Of a DNA stretch of 64,000 nt, positions 38,065-45,544 are shown one piece after another. The DNA is from Subsaximicrobium wynnwilliamsii (lineage in GTDB: Bacteria; Bacteroidota; Bacteroidia; Flavobacteriales; Flavobacteriaceae). The position numbers and the translations under genes were made by a program. The stretch spans positions 1 through 64,000 of the forward strand of contig NZ_VORM01000012.1 in NCBI RefSeq assembly GCF_007997225.1, in the 5' to 3' direction. The notes below the pieces were generated by a model, which saw only the letters and a program-made list of their open reading frames with translations, was not told the DNA's origin and did no database searches. Each line of letters starts with the position of its first letter. Within the stretch, counting starts at the first letter, position 1.

Positions 38065-39219
38065 TTATTCGGTTTTATGGTCTTCTGCATCCTTTTCTGT
38101 ATGCTCTTCGGAAGGAGTATTGCCCACGATCCCCAGCTTTTTAGCTCTTACCTCCCAACTTTTCCTGGCCATACTTTGAAGGTCTGATACGTTGTCACTC
38201 TCATCCATAATTTCCATACCCAAGAGGGTTTCAATCACATCTTCCATAGTAACCAAGCCACTTACCGAGCCATATTCATCGACCACCAAAGCCATATGGT
38301 TTCTGGTTTCCACCAATTGGTCAAACAAAAGTGGAATGGGCATTTCACGATCAATAACGATGATGTGACGTTTGATTTCAGATAATTTTTTATCGCCATT
38401 ATCCAATGCCATTTCCTTAAAAACCTCATCTTTTAATACCAGTCCCCTAATATTATCTGCATCTCCAGCATAAATTGGGATTCTTGAAAACCGTAGATTT
38501 ATATTTTTATTGAAGAAATCCTGAACGGTTGTGTTCTCGTCCTCGGCTTTCATAACGGTTCTAGGGGTCATCACATCTCTGGCGAAGACCTCTTTGAAGT
38601 TCAAGAGGTTTTTAATGATCTTACTTTCATTTGCCTGAAAAACGCCTTCTTCATGTGCCATATCGGTCATGACCAAAAAGCCTTCTCTACTCAAGATACT
38701 GCCATGGCCTTTCCCGCCAATCAATTTCGTGGTGAGTTGCAAAAGCCAGAGTATACCGGTGTATTTAAGCGGAAAGATCATGACCCTAAGCGCTGTGGTG
38801 GTAAAATTGGCGAGGTTTTTCCAATAGGTGGCGCCAATGGTTTTAGGAATGATTTCTGAAGCGACCAAAATAAGGATCGTCATGATCGTGGAGACGACGC
38901 CCACCATGATATCCACGGTGAAATTAATACCAAACAAACTCGATTGCTCGCTACCGTAGAGCTCGGCGTAGGCCACTTTAGCCTGTACACCAACTAATAT
39001 CGCACCAACAGTGTGTGCAATGGTATTTAGGGTTAAGATGGCAATAAGCGGCCGGTCTACGTCATTTTTTAAAACTTGTAATTGCTCGGCATATTGCTTG
39101 CCTTCCTGTTTTTTTAATTTAATGAAGGTGGGCGTGATACTTAGTAAAACAGCCTCAAGAATAGAGCATAAAAAGGAAACGAAAATGGAGATAATGGCAT
39201 AAAGAAGTAATAAGCTCAT
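38065..39219 (-). CDS. CNNM/HlyC-type membrane protein with CBS pair
   Basis: A 384-residue protein with a DUF21/CNNM membrane domain (about 1-170, four hydrophobic segments; ASEIIPKTIGA near 125) followed by two CBS domains (about 215-340; RDVMTPRTVM and ALVVDEYGSVSGLVTMED). The family is linked to magnesium or cobalt efflux and transport. The C-terminal CorC_HlyC domain found in longer members, including GldE, is missing; the chain ends soon after CBS 2 in a charged tail. Upstream of ogt in the same direction. Confidence 0.9.
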   Translation of the reverse strand: MSLLLLYAIISIFVSFLCSILEAVLLSITPTFIKLKKQEGKQYAEQLQVLKNDVDRPLIAILTLNTIAHTVGAILVGVQAKVAYAELYGSEQSSLFGINFTVDIMVGVVSTIMTILILVASEIIPKTIGATYWKNLANFTTTALRVMIFPLKYTGILWLLQLTTKLIGGKGHGSILSREGFLVMTDMAHEEGVFQANESKIIKNLLNFKEVFARDVMTPRTVMKAEDENTTVQDFFNKNINLRFSRIPIYAGDADNIRGLVLKDEVFKEMALDNGDKKLSEIKRHIIVIDREMPIPLLFDQLVETRNHMALVVDEYGSVSGLVTMEDVIETLLGMEIMDESDNVSDLQSMARKSWEVRAKKLGIVGNTPSEEHTEKDAEDHKTE

Positions 39220-39296
39220 TGGTTTATGATTTGATCGCTAATTTAAGGATATAATAAGGTTAATAGTTGTGCTTTTGCTTAAATTACGCACGCAGA

Positions 39297-39704
39297 TCAA
39301 CTTTCTAAGAGGATACTGGTATTCGGGACACCGTATTGCGAGATGCGCTCCAAAAAAGTGATGAGTTCCTTATTGTCTTTGAAAAAAGCTAAGATACATA
39401 AGCAATCGTCGCCTGTGATGCGATCGCAGCGTTGCACTTCTGTTAAATGGGCTATTTGATTGTAGGCGGTTTTTAAGGTGCTCGATTGGTGTATTTTCAA
39501 AATGATGTAGGCCTTAGTGCGTATTCCCAATTTTTCGTGATTGAGCTTTAGGGAATAGCCTAAAATAATACCCTTTTCCTCCAACTGCTTTACGCGCTTG
39601 CCAATGGCGGGCGCCGATAATTCTACCGATTTCCCAATGTTAGCCAAAGATTCACGGGCATTTTTGCGAAGCATTTCGAGTATTTTTAAATCGATGTCGT
39701 CCAT
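39297..39704 (-). CDS. Lrp/AsnC family transcriptional regulator
   Basis: A 135-residue regulator with an N-terminal winged helix-turn-helix (about 4-50, ESLANIGKSVELSAPAIGKRVKQLEEKGII) and an Lrp-type alpha/beta ligand-binding domain (about 65-135). It is a little shorter than classical Lrp at the C-terminus. The ligand and targets are unknown. It follows hemB after 133 bp of repeats in the same direction, which may be chance. Confidence 0.9.
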   Translation of the reverse strand: MDDIDLKILEMLRKNARESLANIGKSVELSAPAIGKRVKQLEEKGIILGYSLKLNHEKLGIRTKAYIILKIHQSSTLKTAYNQIAHLTEVQRCDRITGDDCLCILAFFKDNKELITFLERISQYGVPNTSILLES

Positions 39705-39779
39705 TTGTAATCCGAAGTTTTTTGTTGCTTTGGTTTGTTATCGAAACTAAATGTAGGAAATTAAATTGGATTGCTTATA

Positions 39780-39842
39780 AAATTCCAAATTCCAAATTCC
39801 AAATTCCAATTTTTAATCAACAATCAACAATCAACAATTAAC
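39780..39842. repeat. heptanucleotide repeats at the hemB 3' end
   Basis: Four AAATTCC units (39780-39807), then three AATCAAC units (39815-39835) and a partial one that runs into the hemB stop at 39838. Two different 7-bp words in one short gap. Confidence 0.85.
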
Positions 39843-40830
39843 AGCCCAACAACTTAACCACATCTTTGGCAAAATAGCTCGCAATCACATCGGCACCGGC
39901 ACGTTTAATGGCAGTGATTTGTTCTAACATGACGGCATCATGATCGAGCCAGCCTTTTTCAGCAGCCGCCTTTACCATGGCGTATTCGCCAGAAACTTGA
40001 TAGACGGCGACCGGCACATTGAAAGTGTTTTTGATATCGCGAACAATATCGAGATAGCACAACCCTGGTTTTACCATGACGATATCTGCCCCTTCATTGA
40101 TGTCCATTTCGGTTTCCTTGATGGCTTCAGAGCGATTGGCAAAATCCATTTGGTAGGTTTTTTTATCCTTCGGAATGTCTTGTGCATCTACAGGCGCCGA
40201 ATCCAATGCATCACGGAAGGGACCATAAAATGCAGAAGCATATTTTGCCGAGTAGCTCATGATGCCAGTATCAGTATACCCACTGCCTTCCAAAATCTCG
40301 CGAATGGCCAAAATACGACCGTCCATCATATCGCTAGGTGCTAAAAAATCGGCACCTGCCTGCGCGTGCGACAAACTCATTTTGGCAAGCACTTCAACCG
40401 ACTCGTCGTTGCGAACACGTCCGTTTTGAACGATGCCGTCGTGACCATACGCACTGTAGGGATCAAAGGCAACGTCGGTCATGACCAACATATCGGGACA
40501 GGCATGCTTTACCGTTTTTATGGCACGTTGCATGAGTCCGTCGGGATTGTAGGTTTCCTTTCCGGTATTGTCTTTTAACTTATCTTCTACTTTCACAAAA
40601 AGCAGCACCGATTTTAAGCCCAAGGACCATAATTCCTTGACTTCTTTTTCCAGTAAATCCAAACTGTAGCGAAAATAATTTGGCATGGAAGCGATTTCGT
40701 CTTTTATATTTTTGCCTTCTACCACAAAGATGGGCACTAAAAAATCGTTGGGAGAGAGCACGGTTTCGCGCACTAGGCTTCTAATGGATTCGTTGGTTCT
40801 TAATCTTCGGTTTCTTATTAGTGGATACAT
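39838..40830 (-). CDS. hemB: porphobilinogen synthase (delta-aminolevulinate dehydratase)
   Basis: Condenses two 5-aminolevulinate into porphobilinogen, second common step of tetrapyrrole synthesis. The 330-residue chain has the two Schiff-base lysines in SYSAK (Lys196) and VMVKPG (Lys254). The metal loop reads DVAFDPYSAYGHDG with aspartates instead of the zinc cysteines, which points to a magnesium-dependent type. It is the last hem gene of the minus-strand series, 94 bp after hemF. Confidence 0.97.
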   Translation of the reverse strand: MYPLIRNRRLRTNESIRSLVRETVLSPNDFLVPIFVVEGKNIKDEIASMPNYFRYSLDLLEKEVKELWSLGLKSVLLFVKVEDKLKDNTGKETYNPDGLMQRAIKTVKHACPDMLVMTDVAFDPYSAYGHDGIVQNGRVRNDESVEVLAKMSLSHAQAGADFLAPSDMMDGRILAIREILEGSGYTDTGIMSYSAKYASAFYGPFRDALDSAPVDAQDIPKDKKTYQMDFANRSEAIKETEMDINEGADIVMVKPGLCYLDIVRDIKNTFNVPVAVYQVSGEYAMVKAAAEKGWLDHDAVMLEQITAIKRAGADVIASYFAKDVVKLLGC

Positions 40831-40924
40831 AGTTTAAGTTTTTAATTTTCAGATTTGAATCTGCTATAATTTAATGATTCTTTTTTTAAATTTTCGATAT
40901 CGCTCAGTGCTCCGACGAGAAATC

Positions 40925-41827
40925 TCAAACCCAATCCACCGGATTTTGTAAGACTTCAAGTAGTTTTTCCTCTGCACTTCCAGGGGCTGGATGATGGTCA
41001 TATACCCATTGCACATGCGGCGGAAGGCTCATTAAGATACTTTCAATGCGCCCGTTGGTTTTGAGCCCGAATAGTGTGCCCTTATCATGTACCAAATTGA
41101 ACTCCACATAACGACCACGTCTTATCTCTTGCCAGTTGCGCTGGGTTTCGGTATATGGCAAATCCTTGCGTTTTTCAACAATCGGGGCGTATGCATCCAA
41201 GAAGCTATCGCCCACTTCGGTTACGAAATCATACCAATCTTGCATGCTCATGGCATCGGTTTTCTTGCAATAGTCGAAGAAGAGTCCGCCAATGCCCCGA
41301 CTTTCATTGCGGTGGGTGTTATAAAAATACGTATCACAACGGTTTTTATAATGTGGATAAAAACTCTCATCATGTTTGTCGCAAGCGGTTTTGCAAACTT
41401 GGTGGAAGTGCCGGGCATCTTCGTCAAATAAATAGAATGGGGTAAGGTCTTGGCCGCCACCAAACCATTGGTCCACGATATTCCCATCTTGATCGTACAT
41501 CTCAAAATAGCGCCAATTGGCATGTACTGTGGGCACCATCGGGTTTTTGGGATGTAGCACGAGACTCAATCCGCAGGCAAAAAAATTGGCATCTTTAACG
41601 CCAAAATAGCTTTGCATGCTTTCGGGCAAGGCACCATGCACGCCAGAGATATTCACGCCGCCTTTTTCAAAAACTTTGCCGTTTTCAATGACTCGGGTTC
41701 TTCCGCCACCGCCTTCGGTGCGGTCCCAAAGGTCTTCTCTAAATTTGGCTGTGCCATCAATGGCCTCGAGTTTGTCGCAGATGCGGTCTTGCAAGTTTTG
41801 TATGTAAGTGTAGAATTTTGTTTTCAT
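40925..41827 (-). CDS. hemF: oxygen-dependent coproporphyrinogen-III oxidase
   Basis: Oxidative decarboxylation of coproporphyrinogen III to protoporphyrinogen IX using O2. Taken from ATG 41825-41827 (MKTKFYTYIQ) it is 300 residues, exactly the family size, with the blocks GGGGRTRV, GVNISGVHG, HANWRYFE, WFGGGQDLTP and YVEFNLVHDKGT in order. The frame remains open upstream for another 215 codons through a REP linker into a RAYT transposase domain (see the next entry). The A-rich sequence before ATG 41827 is a normal start for this phylum, so HemF may still be made by itself. Confidence 0.96.
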   Translation of the reverse strand: MKTKFYTYIQNLQDRICDKLEAIDGTAKFREDLWDRTEGGGGRTRVIENGKVFEKGGVNISGVHGALPESMQSYFGVKDANFFACGLSLVLHPKNPMVPTVHANWRYFEMYDQDGNIVDQWFGGGQDLTPFYLFDEDARHFHQVCKTACDKHDESFYPHYKNRCDTYFYNTHRNESRGIGGLFFDYCKKTDAMSMQDWYDFVTEVGDSFLDAYAPIVEKRKDLPYTETQRNWQEIRRGRYVEFNLVHDKGTLFGLKTNGRIESILMSLPPHVQWVYDHHPAPGSAEEKLLEVLQNPVDWV

Positions 41828-42472
41828 TGTTGACTTTTCGTTCAAACCTACAAGGTCTTCGAGACCTTGCAGGTTGTGATCATCTTGCGGGTGGTCCTGA
41901 TGCAGGTTGCTTGATTGACCTGCAAGGTTTTCAAAACCTTGTAGGTCTGCACTTGTAATATTTGATGCTTGCTGCAAAGTTCTCAAATTTTCGACAGAAT
42001 CAAAAACCCTTTCAATTTCTGAGTGGTCTAATGTGAAAGGAGCAGGGTTATTGCCGTTAACATAATAGAAATAGGATGAAAATGGATATTCTTTTATAGC
42101 ATGTGTTGGATTTGAATGCACATAAAGTATTGCGTTTTTGAGATAGTCCTCAGAAATTAAACGCTTCCGTTTAAAATGTTTTTCAAACAAACTCCCGGTT
42201 CGGTGCTGTTGCTTGTTAAACGCTTTTGCATAAGCATTGAAAAGATTTGAAAACGCCTCAGTGATTTTGTTTTCATCGCTTACTTTAACAACCAAATGAA
42301 AATGAGTATTCATTAAACAAAACGCAATAATTTGTACTTTATGAGAAATGTGCTTCCCAACTAGATTTAGAAAATAAGATTTGTTGTCATCATTTTTGAA
42401 AATAGTCTCACTATGGATGCCACGGTTATAGATGTGATAGTAAAAATCTTTTTCTAATTTTTCTAATTTCAT
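40925..42472 (-). CDS. RAYT (REP-associated tyrosine transposase) domain open in frame into HemF
   Basis: Read from ATG 42470-42472, one uninterrupted frame of 515 codons encodes a Y1-transposase/RAYT domain (about 1-135), a linker (about 136-215) and complete HemF (216-515). RAYT marks: YHIYNRG (11-17 region), the HxH metal pair in NTHFHLVV (His57, His59), HRTGSLFEKHFKRKRL, and a candidate catalytic Tyr in YVHSNP (Tyr117), comparable with His61, His63 and Tyr115 reported for the E. coli RAYT. The linker holds two REP palindromes translated as LQGFENLAG (177-185) and LQGLEDLVG (201-209). The RAYT has no stop of its own. A TTG nine bases further upstream is the only other start. Whether a fused protein is made is unknown. 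Confidence 0.8.
   Translation of the reverse strand: MKLEKLEKDFYYHIYNRGIHSETIFKNDDNKSYFLNLVGKHISHKVQIIAFCLMNTHFHLVVKVSDENKITEAFSNLFNAYAKAFNKQQHRTGSLFEKHFKRKRLISEDYLKNAILYVHSNPTHAIKEYPFSSYFYYVNGNNPAPFTLDHSEIERVFDSVENLRTLQQASNITSADLQGFENLAGQSSNLHQDHPQDDHNLQGLEDLVGLNEKSTMKTKFYTYIQNLQDRICDKLEAIDGTAKFREDLWDRTEGGGGRTRVIENGKVFEKGGVNISGVHGALPESMQSYFGVKDANFFACGLSLVLHPKNPMVPTVHANWRYFEMYDQDGNIVDQWFGGGQDLTPFYLFDEDARHFHQVCKTACDKHDESFYPHYKNRCDTYFYNTHRNESRGIGGLFFDYCKKTDAMSMQDWYDFVTEVGDSFLDAYAPIVEKRKDLPYTETQRNWQEIRRGRYVEFNLVHDKGTLFGLKTNGRIESILMSLPPHVQWVYDHHPAPGSAEEKLLEVLQNPVDWV
41845..41875. repeat. REP palindrome inside the RAYT-HemF linker, HemF side
   Basis: AACCTACAAGGTCT and AGACCTTGCAGGTT arms around TCG. 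On the minus strand it codes LQGLEDLVG in the open frame. Confidence 0.85.
41917..41947. repeat. REP palindrome inside the RAYT-HemF linker, RAYT side
   Basis: GACCTGCAAGGTTTT and AAAACCTTGTAGGTC arms, in the opposite orientation to the copy at 41845; the pair makes a head-to-head BIME-like unit. Codes LQGFENLAG. Confidence 0.85.
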
Positions 42473-42515
42473 AATTGTCAAATTTAGAATAGGTTTAGAA
42501 CATGATTCGTTTCAA

Positions 42516-42546
42516 ACCTACAAGGTCTTTGAGACCTCGCAGGTTG
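42516..42546. repeat. REP palindrome upstream of the RAYT, copy 1
   Basis: AACCTACAAGGTCT and AGACCTCGCAGGTT (one mismatch) around TTG, 44 bases before the RAYT start. Confidence 0.85.
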
Positions 42547-42559
42547 GCCCTGATTTCAA

Positions 42560-42590
42560 ACCTACAAGGTCTTTGAGACCTTGCAGGTTG
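42560..42590. repeat. REP palindrome upstream of the RAYT, copy 2
   Basis: AACCTACAAGGTCT and AGACCTTGCAGGTT around TTG, 14 bp after copy 1 in the same orientation; a partial third arm (TTTGCAGGTT) follows at about 42598-42607. Confidence 0.85.
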
Positions 42591-42640
42591 GCTGTCTTTG
42601 CAGGTTGGTTGTCTTTGCACGTTAAACTCAGTATCAACTT

Positions 42641-43186
42641 TCAATATCTCTTATTTTTCAACTCATACAACTCCATGTCCAAAGCTGTGCCGCCATTAGG
42701 TGTAAATTCATTTTTCAGGGTTTTAATCCATTCAAATCCACAATTTTTGGCGACGCTCACACTTGGCAAATTGGTTTTGTGAGTGATGATTTGCAAGGTC
42801 TCCAGTTTTAGGGTATCAAAAGCATAAAGGGTTAATGCGTTTACGGTTTTTGAGGTCAAGCCTTTACCTTCAAAGGAATACCCAATGCAATAGGCAAACT
42901 CACCCTGTTTTTTCTTCCAATCCAGCTCCTTGATATAAAATAGTCCTGCGAGTTCTCGGGTTTCAGAATGTTTGAGTGTAAACACAAATTCTTGATTGCT
43001 TATGAATTGCTCCACCTTCTGGGCAACAAAAAGCTTGGAAAGGCTAGGGTTTAGATTCTGTTCTAAGGTCTTCGGAAAAAAACGCTTCAATCGATCGGCA
43101 TTGGCGACCATGAAATCGCATATTTTCCAAGCATCACCATCATGAATGGCAGCGATTTCAAAACTGTCGAATGTTGCAATCTTCAT
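42641..43186 (-). CDS. GNAT family N-acetyltransferase
   Basis: A 181-residue acetyltransferase with the RimJ/RimL-type layout: N-terminal beta-strand block, central QGEFAYCIGYSFEGKGLTSKTVNAL acetyl-CoA loop (given here in outline, about residues 94-118) and the C-terminal SVSVAKNCGFEWI helix-strand (about 147-159). It may modify a protein N-terminus or small molecule; the substrate is unknown. It lies eight bases after the EI24-domain gene and before the REP/RAYT insertion, within the hem series. Confidence 0.88.
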   Translation of the reverse strand: MKIATFDSFEIAAIHDGDAWKICDFMVANADRLKRFFPKTLEQNLNPSLSKLFVAQKVEQFISNQEFVFTLKHSETRELAGLFYIKELDWKKKQGEFAYCIGYSFEGKGLTSKTVNALTLYAFDTLKLETLQIITHKTNLPSVSVAKNCGFEWIKTLKNEFTPNGGTALDMELYELKNKRY

Positions 43187-43194
43187 GAGAAATT

Positions 43195-43989
43195 TTAATT
43201 TGAATGGCCTTCCTTCCGAAGCATTTTACCTGAAGCTGCCGCAGGGAGCAGGCCTTCTGTTTGCAGCAGGTTTACGGTTTTAATGGAGGCTGCCGTCACG
43301 CTCAAGGGCAAGACTAGAATAATACCAATTCCCGGAATGAACAGAAATAGCATAAATACCAATCCGTTGCCAATGGCGACACCGCGATGCTGTTTCACGA
43401 AATTAAGGCTTTCCTTATAATTAAAATGACGTTCCAAGGTATAATCCATATTCCCGAAACCTGCATAATAGGCTTGTACCAAAAAGAGTAAAATCGTGGA
43501 AAATATGTTGACCACAGGAATGAATTTGAGCAATAATAGTGGGATGGAGATCAGTAATTCTTTGACTAGGTTTCTTCCATTGATTCGCAGCCCTCGCCAT
43601 AACTGTTGTTGAAAAGAGGTTTTGCGATGCTCGTGTTTTTGAATGCCTGTGAGATGGGCTTCTATTTTTTCTGAAACCGGACTCATAAATGGCGCAGAAA
43701 AGGCCATGATGATGTGCTTGTAAACAATGAGCCCAATGACCAAGACCATGATGCCGCCAAGAACACTGGAGAAGGAGGTAAAGCTGTCTTTGCCCCAATC
43801 CCAAATCCATATTTTAGCGATGAAACGGCCAATATCATCTGAAAGTCCGTAAGCCGAAAAACCAATTAAGCTTGCCGTAAGGATGCTGATGAGGATGGGA
43901 ACGAAAAAGTATTTCCAGAGTTTGAGGCTTGCCATTAATTTGAACACGCCTGAATATGCCTGGATGCCTCTAAAAATGTTGTTGATCAT
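43195..43989 (-). CDS. EI24/CysZ-like membrane protein
   Basis: A 264-residue integral membrane protein with four or more hydrophobic segments (about 28-52, 78-100, 150-180 and 215-245 from ATG 43989). It resembles the EI24 domain family that includes the sulfate permease CysZ. The frame is open to 44013, but the conserved MINNIFRGIQAYS start favours 43989. Function in flavobacteria is unknown; its steady place between hemE and hemF here hints at a link with tetrapyrrole synthesis, but that is inference. Confidence 0.82.
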   Translation of the reverse strand: MINNIFRGIQAYSGVFKLMASLKLWKYFFVPILISILTASLIGFSAYGLSDDIGRFIAKIWIWDWGKDSFTSFSSVLGGIMVLVIGLIVYKHIIMAFSAPFMSPVSEKIEAHLTGIQKHEHRKTSFQQQLWRGLRINGRNLVKELLISIPLLLLKFIPVVNIFSTILLFLVQAYYAGFGNMDYTLERHFNYKESLNFVKQHRGVAIGNGLVFMLFLFIPGIGIILVLPLSVTAASIKTVNLLQTEGLLPAAASGKMLRKEGHSN

Positions 43990-44351
43990 AGGCCTATACT
44001 TAACTCTTTCCACAGGAAAGGGGGTTTATTCTGAGTCTTTCTTTATTTTAGATTGCTGTTATCAAATCAATATTGTCCGGCAGGCAGGCATAAGACTTGA
44101 TTCGTAAACATTTGATGATTAAGCCCATCTGATTTATATTTTTAATTTCAAAACTTAAAATGTCTTTTAGAGCCTAAGCAAGCTATTATATTTAAAATTT
44201 GCCTAAGAGCTTGCTGCTGTCAACAAAATCATTGTTTATAAAAGTTTAATCGGACAACAATGTTACCAAATATTAAAATTAAGGATTTTAATAGACAGTT
44301 CTACATGTTTTTGAATAGCGTACGCTTCACAGTTCCTCGCTTTTGGAAAGC
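43990..44351. other. ~360-bp gap between hemE and the EI24 gene
   Basis: No gene. It contains the second copy of the 60-bp dispersed repeat (44074-44133, inverted relative to 8613-8672). The rest is A+T-rich without a clear terminator. Confidence 0.55.
44074..44133. repeat. dispersed 60-bp repeat, copy 2
   Basis: Reverse complement of 8613-8672 with about two mismatches. Past the CCGGACA word the two copies rejoin after an extra ~47 bp in copy 1, so one copy has an insertion or the other a deletion. Confidence 0.75.
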
Positions 44352-45383
44352 TTAGGATGGGCTCTTATAACTTTTAACCGCATCAATAAAAGCGCCTGCA
44401 TTTTCAACAGGGATGTTAGGTAAAATGCCATGGCCCAAATTGACGATGTATTTATCCTTACCAAACTCGTTGATCATTTGGTGCACCATTGTTTTTATTT
44501 CTGAAGGCGATGAAAACAAGCGTGTTGGGTCAAAATTACCTTGCAAGGTTATGTTTCCTCCAGTTAAATAGCGCGCATTTCTAGGAGAACAAGTCCAATC
44601 TATACCTAAAGCGGAAGCACCAGAATTGGCCATCTCGCCAAGCGCGAACCAACAACCTTTACCAAAAGCGATGACTGGGGTTTCGTCTTTTAAGGCATTG
44701 ATGATTTGCTGAATGTATTGCCAAGAAAATTCCTGATAATCAACTGGGGATAACATGCCTCCCCAAGAATCGAATACCTGCACGGCATCACAGCCTGCCT
44801 TTACTTTTTCCTTGAGATAGGCAATGGTGGTATCGGTAATTTTTTGAAGCAATTGGTGCGCTGCAATGGGATTTGTAAAACAAAATTCCTTGGCTTTATC
44901 AAAATTTTTGCTGCCTTGGCCTTGCACGCAGTAGCACAAAATGGTCCATGGCGAGCCTGCAAAACCAATCAACGGAATCTCGTCATTGAGCTTTTCTTTA
45001 GTGGCTTTAATGGCTTGGTATACATAATTCAAAGCCTCTTTGACGTCTGGCACAATTACATGATCCACATCCTTTTGAGTACGGATGGGATTTGGCAAAT
45101 AGGGACCAAAATTGGGTTTCATTTGTACCTCAATGTTCATTGCCTGCGGAATCACAAGGATATCGCAAAACAAGATTGCTGCATCCATCCCAAAACGTTT
45201 TATGGGCTGTACCGTGATCTCACTGGCGAGCTCTGGCGTTTGGCAACGCGTGAAAAAATCATACTTGGCCTTGATTTCCATGAATTCTGGAAGGTATCGT
45301 CCGGCTTGGCGCATCATCCATACTGGTGGTCGCTCAACGGTTTCGCCTTTTAGGGCTCTTAGGAATAGGTCGTTTTTAATCAT
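44352..45383 (-). CDS. hemE: uroporphyrinogen decarboxylase
   Basis: Decarboxylates uroporphyrinogen III to coproporphyrinogen III. The 343 residues show the N-terminal signature [15 protein letters not shown] (about 19-33), [11 protein letters not shown] (about 72-82), GFAGSPWTI and the C-terminal [15 protein letters not shown]. It lies 161 bp after hemCD in the same direction, with a REP palindrome in between, and 360 bp before the EI24 gene. Confidence 0.97.
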   Translation of the reverse strand: MIKNDLFLRALKGETVERPPVWMMRQAGRYLPEFMEIKAKYDFFTRCQTPELASEITVQPIKRFGMDAAILFCDILVIPQAMNIEVQMKPNFGPYLPNPIRTQKDVDHVIVPDVKEALNYVYQAIKATKEKLNDEIPLIGFAGSPWTILCYCVQGQGSKNFDKAKEFCFTNPIAAHQLLQKITDTTIAYLKEKVKAGCDAVQVFDSWGGMLSPVDYQEFSWQYIQQIINALKDETPVIAFGKGCWFALGEMANSGASALGIDWTCSPRNARYLTGGNITLQGNFDPTRLFSSPSEIKTMVHQMINEFGKDKYIVNLGHGILPNIPVENAGAFIDAVKSYKSPS

Positions 45384-45468
45384 AATTATGAATATTGGCT
45401 TTTAGCTTTTAGCTATTAGCATTTGGCAGAGCTAATGATTTTTTAATTTCTCAAAATAGTTTTGAAAA

Positions 45469-45499
45469 AACCTGCAAGGTTTTCAAAACCTTGTAGGTT
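45469..45499. repeat. REP palindrome between hemCD and hemE
   Basis: AACCTGCAAGGTTTT and AAAACCTTGTAGGTT are perfect or near-perfect arms; same family as the RAYT-flanking copies. If transcribed it would form a strong hairpin between the two hem cistrons. Confidence 0.85.
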
Positions 45500-45544
45500 T
45501 CAATATCAGTTAATAAATTCTAAGACTTTATTAACAGCCAACAC

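Noticed and set aside
38065-39219. Gliding protein GldE
   Set aside because: Same superfamily, but the chain is shorter, lacks the CorC_HlyC end and no gld gene is adjacent.
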